Assembly (NCBI GenBank): GCA_964484485.1
Contig: CAZAGD010000065.1
Span: forward strand, 1-64,000
Direction of reading: 5' to 3'
DNA from: CAZAGD01 sp964484485
GTDB taxonomy: Bacteria > Desulfobacterota > SM23-61
DNA length: 64,000 bases
Shown here: piece by piece, positions 52,468-60,822 of the stretch
Layout of the letters: each line of letters starts with the position of its first letter
Position numbering within the stretch: position 1 is the first letter of the stretch
Program-made: the position numbers and the translations under genes
Notes under the pieces: generated by a model
What the model was told of the DNA's origin: nothing
What the model saw: the letters and a program-made list of their open reading frames with translations, nothing else
The model's database searches: none

Positions 52468-52596
52468 TTGCTCCCAGTAATACCTCAGTCTCCTAAGAGC
52501 AAAAAAAGAGGTAGAAATAAGGTAATATCGGCCAGCCGCGAAAGCGTTATCAAAGGGGAAATTAAAACTACAATTCTTGGGAAATAATTTCTTTCT

Positions 52597-53412
52597 TTAT
52601 TGACCTAAATAAATATTAATAAAGGCCTCCACATCTTGCCGGATAAATTCTGCTAAGGATAGAGTTGTATTTTGTAAAAGGATATTCATATCTAAAAAAA
52701 TTTCGGCAAAGGTCATTCTTTGAATCTCGTGGCTTTCCCAGAATATTGCTTCATAGTTGCTCTTCCCTAAAATACCTTGTTGGTAATTTTTATAAGCCAT
52801 TTGGGTCTCATGAGCCAGGACAGCCTGGATTTTGTCTTTAATATAAGGCGTAATATCAAAAATAATTCGTTTGTGTCCTCCCCAGAAGTTTCCCCAAATG
52901 CTGTAACCAAAAAGATGAGTAGCTTTTATGGAACAGGCGCGTAAAGCCTCCAAGCTAATCTGCGTGCAAAGCAAATGGGTTTTATGCCTTTCATATGGCG
53001 CGGGGATAAATACTTCTTCTGGCTGGAGAAGGTCTAAGATTTTGGCCAGAGTTCCTTTCACTTGAACAAATTTTGCGGGCAATTCTTTACTGTTAACCCT
53101 AAGAAAAAAACCGCCTTTAGCTCTAAGGAGGCGCAGAGCTGATAGTGCTTCTATCTCTCTTCTGCTGACCATCTGGGCATTTGGAAAATTCTTATCTCTG
53201 CGCGGGCTACCAGCTCCGTCGGTAATATAAACTACAAATACCTGTTTCTTTTTTTCAGCGGCGCTGGCCATGTAACCGCCGACCCCTAATACGTCATCAT
53301 CCGGATGCGGAGCAACGATCAATATATTTTCTTTTATTTGCCTATAATCTTCCAAATTTCGCCCTGTTTCTACAGCGATAAAAAAATCTTGGAGCATGGA
53401 CACATCTTTCAT
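52597..53412 (-). CDS. PIG-L/LmbE-family N-acetylglucosaminyl deacetylase-like protein
   Basis: About 271 residues from ATG 53412 (GGAG nine bases upstream); the longer reading overlaps anmK. LmbE motifs: ENILIVAPHPDDDVLGVGGYMASAAEKKKQVFVVYITDGAGSPRR with the zinc-binding HPDD, and further on PAPYERHKTHLLCTQISLEAL with the second zinc-ligand His. Members deacetylate N-acetylhexosamine-containing compounds. It lies downstream of murQ and anmK, so a MurNAc- or GlcNAc-derived substrate is likely. Last gene of the cluster. Confidence 0.85.
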   Translation of the reverse strand: MKDVSMLQDFFIAVETGRNLEDYRQIKENILIVAPHPDDDVLGVGGYMASAAEKKKQVFVVYITDGAGSPRRDKNFPNAQMVSRREIEALSALRLLRAKGGFFLRVNSKELPAKFVQVKGTLAKILDLLQPEEVFIPAPYERHKTHLLCTQISLEALRACSIKATHLFGYSIWGNFWGGHKRIIFDITPYIKDKIQAVLAHETQMAYKNYQQGILGKSNYEAIFWESHEIQRMTFAEIFLDMNILLQNTTLSLAEFIRQDVEAFINIYLGQ

Positions 53413-53446
53413 AAAAAATTCTCCAGCAGCTGGATGTAATAATAAT

Positions 53447-54622
53447 CTAAGGAAACACAATTTTCCCTAAAATAGCCGATCTTTCAGCCCCGGTGGCTCC
53501 CGGGACATTTCCGGAAATTCCTTGTAAAGTAGCATCTGCTAAGAGAGCGAAGGCCACGGCCTCTTTGGCATCCCCATCAATACCCAAAGCATTTAGAGTT
53601 TTTATGGGAATAGGTTGGAATAGTTCTTTCATGAAGCGAAGCAGGGTTTTATTATGCAGGCCTCCGCCAGAAATGAAGACTTCATCTATTCTAAATTTGG
53701 GGAAAATATAATTTTTAAAAGCATCAAAAATCGAGATGGCTGTTAAATAGGTGGCGGTAGCGATAAGATCGGGAAAAGAGGCTTTCCGGGCGGCGCTGAT
53801 GAATTCTTTTAAAAATGGTTTCCCAAATATTTCGCGCCCAGTAGATTTAGGAGGTTCTAAGCGGAAATAGGGATGTTGACGCATTCGGCTTAAAAGCTCT
53901 TCTTGCACCCTCCCTTGGGCAGCTATTTTCCCTAGGCTATCAAATTTTTTCTTCCCCTTTGTATAAATAGAGACCAAATCATCAATAACCATATTTCCGG
54001 GACCTGTATCAAAGGCAAGTACTTCCTCTAATTTTTCCGGGACTACAGTCACATTGGCAATGCCACCTATATTTATGAAGGCGCGCACCTTCCCTTTTTC
54101 CCGGAAAAGAACAAAGTCAGCAAAAGGAACTAAGGGTGCTCCTATGCCACCGGCAGCTATATCACCTGGGCGGAAATCACCTATGGTTAAAATTCCGGTG
54201 CGGGCTGCGATCACGGCTCCCTCTCCTATTTGCAAAGTAGAATTAATTTTTCCTGGAACCTGACTAATATGATAAACAGTATGGCCGTGGGAACCCAGGA
54301 AATCTACCTGATTTGTCTGGTATCCGTGGTGCTGGAGAAATTTCAATACACAGGAAGCAAAAACTTCCCCCAAGATAAAATTCATTTCACAGATTTCTTC
54401 CGCTTTAGCTGAATTAAGCTCTAAGATTCTTTTTCTAAGTGAGCGCGGGTAAGGGTAGGAATTAAAGGCTAAAAGTTTTACGTCCGTGGCCAAGTGGCGG
54501 CCTGATATTTCTACTAAGGCCAGGTCCACGCCATCCCCGGAAGTGCCCGACATGAGGCCTAGGGCTATTCTCTTTTTCTTTTCCTGGATGCGCCATATTC
54601 TTGACCAAGCAGCTCTTTCCAT
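53447..54622 (-). CDS. anmK: Anhydro-N-acetylmuramic acid kinase
   Basis: 391 residues. RIALGLMSGTSGDGVDLALVEISG (phosphate loop and general-base Asp), DFLGSHGHTVYHIS, TLQIGEGAVIAARTGILTIGDFRPGDIAAGGIGAPLVPFADFVLF, FINIGGIANVTVVP, AFDTGPGNMVIDDLV, VFISGGGLHN and LGIDGDAKEAVAFALLA match AnmK. It phosphorylates anhydroMurNAc from peptidoglycan turnover, making MurNAc-6-phosphate for MurQ. It overlaps murQ by 58 bases: AAGGA lies just before its ATG, inside murQ, so the overlap looks real. Confidence 0.95.
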   Translation of the reverse strand: MERAAWSRIWRIQEKKKRIALGLMSGTSGDGVDLALVEISGRHLATDVKLLAFNSYPYPRSLRKRILELNSAKAEEICEMNFILGEVFASCVLKFLQHHGYQTNQVDFLGSHGHTVYHISQVPGKINSTLQIGEGAVIAARTGILTIGDFRPGDIAAGGIGAPLVPFADFVLFREKGKVRAFINIGGIANVTVVPEKLEEVLAFDTGPGNMVIDDLVSIYTKGKKKFDSLGKIAAQGRVQEELLSRMRQHPYFRLEPPKSTGREIFGKPFLKEFISAARKASFPDLIATATYLTAISIFDAFKNYIFPKFRIDEVFISGGGLHNKTLLRFMKELFQPIPIKTLNALGIDGDAKEAVAFALLADATLQGISGNVPGATGAERSAILGKIVFP

Positions 54623-55590
54623 AATTCCTTCTTTTTCCTGATCAAATTCCGCGCTTCTTGAGCACTACATTTTTTCTTACCCATGATCAAGGCTATTTTA
54701 GGTTCGTAATCAGCTTTTTGCAACAAATCTTGGGCTTGTTTTGCTGGGCAACCGAGAATTTGGGTTACAATTTTTTCGGCTCTTCTCTTCAATTTTTGGG
54801 AAACAGGCCTAACTTCTATCATTAAATTACGGTAAACTTTTCCCAGAAGAATCATGGCCCCCGTGGAGATCATATTCAATACCAGCTTGGTTGCTGTTCC
54901 AGCTTTTAGGCGAGTTGAACCAGCAATTATTTCGGGGCCAACTATCGGATTAATTAATATCCCCTTTTTAAAAGGAAGCGCGGGGTGAGGCTGACAGGTA
55001 ATAAAAATGCAACGCGCCCCCCGCTTATATGCTTCTCCTAAAGCGGCGCGCACAAAAGGGGTTGTGCCCGAAGCACTTATGCCGCAAACTACATCTTTTC
55101 TTCCAATTTTCGCTTTTCTTACCGCGTGCACTCCCGCTCCTTGATCATCTTCGGCACCTTCTATGGCTTTCCAAAGGGCTTTTCGCCCTCCCGCAATAAT
55201 GGCCTGTACTTTTCTTGATGACACATTAAATGTGGGTCCACACTCCACCGCATCCAACATGCCTAAGCGGCCACTTGTTCCAGCACCCACATAAAATAAT
55301 CTTCCTCCTTGTTTAAGAGCATCATGAACTATCTCTATAGCCCGGGCCACCTTACCAAGTTGAGTATGTACGGCTAAAGCAACTTTTTGGTCCTCACGAT
55401 TCATAACCTCGGCTATTTCTAAAGCAGATGCCTGGTCAATATTGATCGATGCCAGATTGCCTTTTTCTGTTAATGCCGAAAATTCTCTTTTCTTATTTTT
55501 GGCCTTTGGTTCCATCTTCCCCATGGCCATATTCTTGGCCTTTTGCCCCCGGCCCTTCGCTTTTTGCTCCACTCCCCGCGCGCTGCTCAT
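54565..55590 (-). CDS. murQ: N-acetylmuramic acid 6-phosphate etherase
   Basis: 341 residues. Cleaves the lactyl ether of MurNAc-6-P to give GlcNAc-6-P. SIS-domain marks: LTEKGNLASINIDQASALEIAEVMNREDQKVALAV, GGRLFYVGAGTSGRLGMLDAVECGPTF, AIEGAEDDQGAG, GISASGTTPFVRAALGEA, PEIIAGSTRLKAGTATKLVLNMISTGAMILLGKVYRNLMIEV. The first 36 or so residues (MSSARGVEQKAKGRGQKAKN, then MAMGKMEPKAKNKKREF) are a Lys/Ala-rich extension absent from most MurQ; later ATG codons may be the true start. The ATG at 55590 overlaps the flavoprotein stop (ATGA). Confidence 0.93.
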   Translation of the reverse strand: MSSARGVEQKAKGRGQKAKNMAMGKMEPKAKNKKREFSALTEKGNLASINIDQASALEIAEVMNREDQKVALAVHTQLGKVARAIEIVHDALKQGGRLFYVGAGTSGRLGMLDAVECGPTFNVSSRKVQAIIAGGRKALWKAIEGAEDDQGAGVHAVRKAKIGRKDVVCGISASGTTPFVRAALGEAYKRGARCIFITCQPHPALPFKKGILINPIVGPEIIAGSTRLKAGTATKLVLNMISTGAMILLGKVYRNLMIEVRPVSQKLKRRAEKIVTQILGCPAKQAQDLLQKADYEPKIALIMGKKKCSAQEARNLIRKKKELWKELLGQEYGASRKRKRE

Positions 55591-56159
55591 TCCCCTACCA
55601 ACTCTTTACCCAACGCATAAGCTTCCGTCAAAGCAGTTGGATGCTTGATAATTTCTCCTTTTTCATCAATTTTCTGGTAAAGAAGTGATTTATAAAAAAT
55701 CATATCTAGGGCATCAAAAAAATATTTCATGGTTAAGAGTGGTCCATCGAAGACCTTATTCCCTCGCGATCCTCCCACAGCCAGAAAGACTCCTCGGCGG
55801 TGCGGTTTATTTGGTGATATGGGTTGTTTTAATAGATATTTCTTCGCCCAAAGGGCCTGGCAACGGTCAATAAATGCCTTAGTATGGGCACTTACCGCAT
55901 AGAAGAAAATGGGGGAAGCAAGGGCGACTGCATCGGCTTCGGCCAGCTTATCATAAAGAGGCTGCATATCATCGGGAATGGGACATTTTCCTTCTTTTTT
56001 ACACGCATAAATTTCTAAACATGGACTAATCTTTAATTGGCGTAAAAAAATTTCTTCTACTTCCGCTCCAGCCTCCCGGCAGCCCCGGAGAAGTTCTCTC
56101 AATAAAAGATCCGTATTTCCATCTCGGCGCGGACTCCCGTAAATACCCAAGACTTTCAT
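55587..56159 (-). CDS. Flavodoxin-fold NAD(P)H-dependent FMN reductase / iron-sulfur flavoprotein
   Basis: 190 residues. GIYGSPRRDGNTDLLLRELLRGCREAGAEVEEIFLRQLKISPCLEIYACKKEGKCPIPDDM, the FMN-binding loop GSPRRDGNT and a Cys cluster (C47, C53, C58), then DAVALASPIFFYAVSAHTKAFIDRCQALW. It resembles iron-sulfur flavoproteins, but the normal compact CxxC pair is spread out (CLEIYAC), so cluster binding is doubtful. It lies upstream of murQ in the same unit, though no role in peptidoglycan recycling is established. ATG preceded by AAAGGAGGG. Confidence 0.85.
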   Translation of the reverse strand: MKVLGIYGSPRRDGNTDLLLRELLRGCREAGAEVEEIFLRQLKISPCLEIYACKKEGKCPIPDDMQPLYDKLAEADAVALASPIFFYAVSAHTKAFIDRCQALWAKKYLLKQPISPNKPHRRGVFLAVGGSRGNKVFDGPLLTMKYFFDALDMIFYKSLLYQKIDEKGEIIKHPTALTEAYALGKELVGE

Positions 56160-56279
56160 TTTTGGCCCTCCTTTTTTAAAACCTTAGCAAACTACTTCTC
56201 TCCTGCCAAGAGGGAAAAATTTTGACCGCCAAGCGATTTTAATTTTTTAGTCCCTCGGCATAAAGAGGCTCTGGGGCAA

Positions 56280-56519
56280 TTATTAATCGGAGCAATTAAA
56301 TATTTACAGTTATCACGCTTATCTTCCTCCATGCTCTGGCTTTGTTTGCTTGCCCCAATGAAATTGTATCTTAATTGCCCATAAGAAATGAAACCAAATG
56401 CGGCAAGGGACAAGCCCTTCCCCTACATTTGAGGTTTTTTTAATTTCTTGTAGGGCAAGCCCTTGGGGCTTGCCGAACCCCGCATTAAGATGTCGTTTAT
56501 TTTATGCTCCCATTAATAA
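56280..56519 (+). repeat. Family C MITE-like repeat, copy C2 (240 bp)
   Basis: Starts TTATTAATCGGAGCAATTAA and ends TTATGCTCCCATTAATAA. The same length and internal palindromes as C1: GGCAAGGGACAAGCCCTTCC and GGCAAGCCCTTGGGGCTTGCC-type, T-rich linker. It fills the divergent gap between the flavoprotein (start 56159) and the cysteine hydrolase (start 56698); 56520-56690 has no other feature. Confidence 0.85.
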
Positions 56520-56697
56520 CTCTCCTCTGCCCAGCTGGGCACTTGGTCTTAATCAATAAATAGGCTAACTTTCTCCTGGGGTGGAGACTGTGTCGCCATG
56601 AGGGAGGAGGGCCGGAGGCAGGCCAAAAAGGAAACCAGTTGTTTTTTTGTGAAGAAAGAGCTATCCTATGCAAAATTTTTAAGAAAGGAGGAGTCCC

Positions 56698-57300
56698 ATG
56701 AAAGCCCAAGAAACCGCCATCGTTTTTATTGAGTTTCAAAATGACTTCTGCAAAGAAGGAGGTGCCCTTTACGAAGGAGTAAAAGGACAAATTAAAGCCC
56801 AAAACACTATTAAAAATGCCCAAGATTGCCTCCAGCGTGCCCGCGGAAAATGCCTTACTTTACTTGTGCCCATTCTTTTCGAAGAAGATTATACTGATAT
56901 AGGTTGCCTGGAAGTTTTAGGCCCTATTCATATCAACGCGGCTAAGGCTAAAGCTTTCCGCAAAGGTACTTGGGGTGGAGAGATTATTGAGGAATTGAAG
57001 CCCACTAAGCAAGATATAGTGGTTGAAGGTAAGAGAACCTTGGATGCTTTTCACTCCAGCAATATTGATTTCATCCTGCGGGTCAACTGCATAAAAAATG
57101 TAGCTTTCTGCGGATTCCTCACTAATGTATGTGTGGAAGGAACAGCCCGGTCAGCTTACGATAAGGGGTATAAAGTTTTTCTCCTAAAAGACTGCTGTGC
57201 GGCTATTTCCGCCGAAGAACAAAAATATGTGGAAGAAAAATTCTTCCCCTATATTGGCGAAGTATTAACACATGATGAATTCTTAAAAAGGCTAGAATAA
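56698..57300 (+). CDS. Isochorismatase-family cysteine hydrolase
   Basis: 200 residues with the family triad Asp16 (FIEFQNDFC), Lys112 (VEGKRTLDAF) and Cys145 (LTNVCVEGTARSAYDKGYKV). It belongs to the group including nicotinamidase, N-carbamoylsarcosine amidase and isochorismatase; substrate undetermined. AAGGAGG precedes the ATG. A terminator follows at 57326-57368. Confidence 0.88.
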   Translation: MKAQETAIVFIEFQNDFCKEGGALYEGVKGQIKAQNTIKNAQDCLQRARGKCLTLLVPILFEEDYTDIGCLEVLGPIHINAAKAKAFRKGTWGGEIIEELKPTKQDIVVEGKRTLDAFHSSNIDFILRVNCIKNVAFCGFLTNVCVEGTARSAYDKGYKVFLLKDCCAAISAEEQKYVEEKFFPYIGEVLTHDEFLKRLE

Positions 57301-57325
57301 AAAAATTCTCGGGGCAATAAGGCTT

Positions 57326-57368
57326 TTTATGGGCTGCTTGATTTAAGCAGTTCATAAATTCTTTTTTT
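57326..57368 (+). terminator. Rho-independent terminator after the cysteine hydrolase
   Basis: TTTATGGGCTGCTT (57326-57339) pairs with AAGCAGTTCATAAA (57345-57358) as a 14-base stem with two G-U pairs and a 5-base loop, followed by TTCTTTTTTTAT. Strong terminator on the plus strand. The next gene begins 18 bases later, so some read-through or a promoter within it is implied. Confidence 0.75.
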
Positions 57369-57385
57369 ATATAAAGGGAATCGAA

Positions 57386-58825
57386 ATGAAAAGGGAAAAA
57401 AGTTTTCACATGGATCCCGATGAATTTCGCCGGTGGGGATATGCCGTAATAGACTGGATTGCTGATTACTATAAACGCGTCGAGTCGCTACCGGTCTTAT
57501 CTCAAGTTCAACCGGGTGAGATTCGCGCTAAACTCCCTCCTCATCCCCCGCGACAAGGCGAACCATTTTCCCAAATTCTGGCGGATCTGGAGCAGATCAT
57601 TCTACCCGGGATTACCCATTGGCAGTCCCCTAAATTTTTTGCCTATTTCCCAGCTAATTCCTCTGGGCCTTCTGTATTAGGGGAACTCTTGGCTGCAGGC
57701 TTGGGAGTACAAGGAATGCTCTGGTCAACGAGTCCGGCTTGCACAGAGTTGGAAACACATGTATTAGATTGGTTAGTTGATCTTTTGGATTTGCCCCAAA
57801 AATTTAAATCCTCCAAAAGTGGGGGTGGAGTAATCCAAGATTCAGCTTCCAGCGCGGCTCTTTGCGCTATCTTAGCGGCGCGCGAGCGGGCCACCAATTA
57901 TTTGACTAATGAACGAGGATACACCGGAAAGCTGATCGCCTATGCTTCTACCCAAACCCATTCTTCCATTGAGAAAGGGGTGAAGATCGCGGGGATAGGT
58001 AGGGAAAATTTACGTTTAATAGATGTGGATAAAAATTTTGCTATGCGCCCCGATTTGTTAGCCGGGCAGATTAAAAAAGATCGAGAAGCAGGTTTGCTTC
58101 CTTTCTTTGTTTGTGCTACGGTAGGGACTACTTCCTCTAATGCCCTTGACCCCCTGGCGGAAATTGGGCCCATATGTCAGCAAGAAGGGCTTTGGTTGCA
58201 TGTGGATGGCGCCATGGCTGGGACGGCAGCCCTTTGCCCAGAATTTCGCTACATCCATGCCGGCTTGGAATTCGCGGATAGCTATTGTTTTAACCCGCAT
58301 AAATGGATGTTTACTAATTTTGATTGTGATTGTTTCTTCGTTGTCGATCGCCAAATTTTGATCAAGGCTTTCAGTATTCTTCCGGAATATTTGCGTAACC
58401 GAGCGTCCGAAAGTGGAACAGTATTTGATTATCGAGACTGGCAAATTCCTTTAGGAAGGCGTTTTCGCGCCCTGAAACTATGGTTTGTTATCCGTCACTA
58501 CGGCGTGGAAGGATTACAATATCATATTCGTCGGCACGTGGCCTTAGCCCAGGAGTTCGCCCAATGGGTCAGAGAAGATGAGCGTTTTGAGTTAGTGGTC
58601 CCTCCGCCTTTGAATTTAGTGTGCTTCCGGCATAAAGGGGGAGATATCCTAAACGAAAGGATTCTGAATCAAATAAACAAAAGTGGGGATTTATTTTTGA
58701 CCCATACAAAGTTAAACGAGAAAATTACTTTACGCCTGTGTGTAGGGCAAACCTACACCGAAGCTCGTCATGTGCGGGCGGCCTGGGAAAAGATTTCCCA
58801 AGTGGCTAATGATTTAGAAAAATAA
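57386..58825 (+). CDS. PLP-dependent aromatic-L-amino-acid-type decarboxylase
   Basis: 479 residues of the group II (DDC/TDC) decarboxylases. DEFRRWGYAVIDWIADYYKRVESLPVLSQVQPGEIRAKLP, ILPGITHWQSPKFFAYFPANSSGPSVLGELLAAGLGVQGMLWSTSPACTELETHVLDWLVDLL, VIQDSASSAALCAILAAR, CATVGTTSSNALDPLAEIGPICQQEGLWLHVDGAMAGTAALCPEFR, SYCFNPHKWMFTNFDCDCFFV; the PLP Lys is K306. The usual VDAAYAG is VDGAMAG here. Substrate could be Tyr, Trp, Phe or DOPA. 13 bases before the converging AhbA/B-like gene. Confidence 0.92.
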   Translation: MKREKSFHMDPDEFRRWGYAVIDWIADYYKRVESLPVLSQVQPGEIRAKLPPHPPRQGEPFSQILADLEQIILPGITHWQSPKFFAYFPANSSGPSVLGELLAAGLGVQGMLWSTSPACTELETHVLDWLVDLLDLPQKFKSSKSGGGVIQDSASSAALCAILAARERATNYLTNERGYTGKLIAYASTQTHSSIEKGVKIAGIGRENLRLIDVDKNFAMRPDLLAGQIKKDREAGLLPFFVCATVGTTSSNALDPLAEIGPICQQEGLWLHVDGAMAGTAALCPEFRYIHAGLEFADSYCFNPHKWMFTNFDCDCFFVVDRQILIKAFSILPEYLRNRASESGTVFDYRDWQIPLGRRFRALKLWFVIRHYGVEGLQYHIRRHVALAQEFAQWVREDERFELVVPPPLNLVCFRHKGGDILNERILNQINKSGDLFLTHTKLNEKITLRLCVGQTYTEARHVRAAWEKISQVANDLEK

Positions 58826-58837
58826 TAGATTCCCTAA

Positions 58838-59329
58838 CTAATCAAAATTAAAATCGACGGCAATTTTAATAATTTTGCTGGCGGGCAAATTTAAGATTTT
58901 TTTAACCCCTGTTCGCCGCGATATCTCTTTTATAATTTTTTCAATTTTTTGCGCCGTTGGCGCAATCAAGGTAAACCAAATATTATAATCTCCTGCCCGT
59001 TCATAATTATGGGTTACGCCGGGATAGGAATTAACTACTTCAATAAATTTCGGCAATTTCGCCATCGGTACTTTGGCCGCGCAAAGAGTGGAAGTAAAGC
59101 CCATAGCGCGGGCACTAAAACTGGCTCCCATCCGGCGAATAATGCCGGCAGCATGCATCCTCTGCACACGAGCAAAAATTTCCTTTTCTTTCAACTTTAA
59201 TTTGCGAGCTAAAGCTAAATAAGGGCGGTGGGTTATGGGAAAATTTCTCTGGATTTCCTTAAGGATGAGCCGATCTTTTTGATCCAGAGTTAACCCTGGA
59301 TCCACCGCAGATTCTTTCTTTCTTTCCAT
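58838..59329 (-). CDS. AhbA/AhbB-like siroheme decarboxylase (Lrp/AsnC-type fold)
   Basis: About 163 residues from ATG 59329, 14 bases after the radical SAM stop; longer readings overlap that gene. HTH part: LTLDQKDRLILKEIQRNFPITHRPYLALARKLKLKEKEIFARVQRMHAAGIIRRMGASFSARAMGF, then a RAM-like region STLCAAKVPMAKLPKFIEVVNSYPGVTHNYERAGDYNIWFTLIAPTAQKIEKIIKEISRRTGVKKILNLPASKIIKI. The RRMGA, PGVTHNYERAGDYNIWF marks are those of AhbA/AhbB and NirDLGH, which decarboxylate siroheme. Only one subunit is here; an AsnC-type regulator cannot be excluded. Confidence 0.8.
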   Translation of the reverse strand: MERKKESAVDPGLTLDQKDRLILKEIQRNFPITHRPYLALARKLKLKEKEIFARVQRMHAAGIIRRMGASFSARAMGFTSTLCAAKVPMAKLPKFIEVVNSYPGVTHNYERAGDYNIWFTLIAPTAQKIEKIIKEISRRTGVKKILNLPASKIIKIAVDFNFD

Positions 59330-59343
59330 CTTTGTCTTTTCTT

Positions 59344-60582
59344 TTAGCTTACGCAAATCAGTCCTTGATCGCGCCATTTGATAATCTCCCATGCCAAAAC
59401 TTCCTGTTCTTTCCACCAACCATCTAATTTCTTTTTCTTTTCCCAATCTATTAAAGTATTTTTAGTCTGGTCATCTATGAGAGAAGGCTCTTTTAAAAAA
59501 AGGGGCGTACCGGGCAAAGGAAGAAAAGAATGAGCGTGAATCTTTGCCCCATACTCTTCAATCATGCGGGCAGCCAAATTTAAAGAAAGGAGACGATCAG
59601 TGCTACTCTCCTCCGGAAATCCAAAAATAAAATCAACATGAGGTGAAAAGCCTGCTTGACAAATTAACCTGACAGCTTCTAAAGCTCTTTCCGCAGTGTG
59701 TCCCCGATGCAGTTTTTGTAGTAAAGCATTACTTCCGGATTGCCCTCCTAAAACAATAGTGCGGTTATGACAAAATTTTTTAATGAGCTCCAGAACCTCC
59801 TTGGAGACCCAGTCTGGCCTTACTTCGGCGGGGAAAGAGCCGAAGTTAATCTTAGTATACCCAGCCTCTTGGCAAGCAGTAAACAGTTCTTTTAGGGCTG
59901 TTAAATTCGGTTGATGATCTTCTTTGGCTCCATAAGCCAAAGCGTTGGGCGATATGAAGGAGCAGCGTTGGTAACCATAGGTGGCTGCCTTTTGCAATTG
60001 TTGACTAAGGTTATCTAAATTTCTATGGCGCAGTGAATTTCCAAATATTCGAGGGGTCTGACAAAATGTGCAGCCATACGGGCAGCCGCGCGTAATTTCC
60101 AAGGGAGCAAAAAAATTTTCTTCGCTATAGAAAGGAGGGAAAGAAGGAACACACCATCCTTTTTTCTTGGGACGAACGATCCTTTCTGTTGGCAAACGTC
60201 CGGCAAAAAATTGCTCCACAAAATCCGGCCAGGTCTCCTCTGCTTCCCCCCAAAAAACGAAATCGAACCCTAATTTTAAAGTCCCTTGGGGATCAGCAGT
60301 AGCATGCGGACCGCCAGCAATAATGGTGATCTCATCCCGAAAATTTTTCCGCAAATCTTCTATCTCTTCCTCGACTTTCATTAACCAAGGAGTCATAAAA
60401 GAATATCCAATCAAGGTTATCTTAGGTAGTATTTTTTCTTTTATATCTTTCAGAGATTCTGCGGTCGTAATTTTTATTTTTCTGGTCCAGCCTCTTTCCT
60501 CCAGTCCCCCCATGAGGGTTGGTAGAGTATATCTATTCTCTCTTGTCCTCCGCAAGATCAAGGTTGGTTTTTCTACTTTCAT
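59344..60582 (-). CDS. B12-binding-domain-type radical SAM protein (MJ_1487-like)
   Basis: 412 residues. N-terminal Rossmann-like domain without the DxHxxG cobalamin motif (KITLIGYSFMTPWLMKVEEEIEDLRKNFRDEITIIAGGPHATADP, FVFWGEAEETW), then the radical SAM core ITRGCPYGCTFCQTPRIFG with CxxxCxxC, RCSFISPNALAYG, VLGGQSGSNALLQKLHRGHTAERALEAVRLICQAGFSPHVDFIFGFPEES and HSFLPLPGTPLF. This matches the MJ_1487 family by memory. Substrate unknown. It lies upstream of the AhbA/B-like gene and likely is co-transcribed with it. Confidence 0.83.
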   Translation of the reverse strand: MKVEKPTLILRRTRENRYTLPTLMGGLEERGWTRKIKITTAESLKDIKEKILPKITLIGYSFMTPWLMKVEEEIEDLRKNFRDEITIIAGGPHATADPQGTLKLGFDFVFWGEAEETWPDFVEQFFAGRLPTERIVRPKKKGWCVPSFPPFYSEENFFAPLEITRGCPYGCTFCQTPRIFGNSLRHRNLDNLSQQLQKAATYGYQRCSFISPNALAYGAKEDHQPNLTALKELFTACQEAGYTKINFGSFPAEVRPDWVSKEVLELIKKFCHNRTIVLGGQSGSNALLQKLHRGHTAERALEAVRLICQAGFSPHVDFIFGFPEESSTDRLLSLNLAARMIEEYGAKIHAHSFLPLPGTPLFLKEPSLIDDQTKNTLIDWEKKKKLDGWWKEQEVLAWEIIKWRDQGLICVS

Positions 60583-60822
60583 GACCTATATTTTATCTTT
60601 TGGACCTGCCCTCTTGTCAAAGTAAAATTAAATGAGTTCCTTCATCTCCCGTTGGAAGTGATTTTGAACTAAGAGCATAAAGCTACCTTATGATCCCGAG
60701 AGTGGACCTCCTTGCCTCTTGGGCGACTAAGATTTAGATAAATAGTTAAGTTGGTCCAGGTTAAAAGAAATCTCTGAAAAATCTTTTTAAAAAATTTGTA
60801 GGTCAACTCTTTATAAACCGCT

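Noticed and set aside
56497..56823. 108-codon minus-strand ORF
   Set aside because: Antisense to the start of the cysteine hydrolase and the end of repeat C2; no support.
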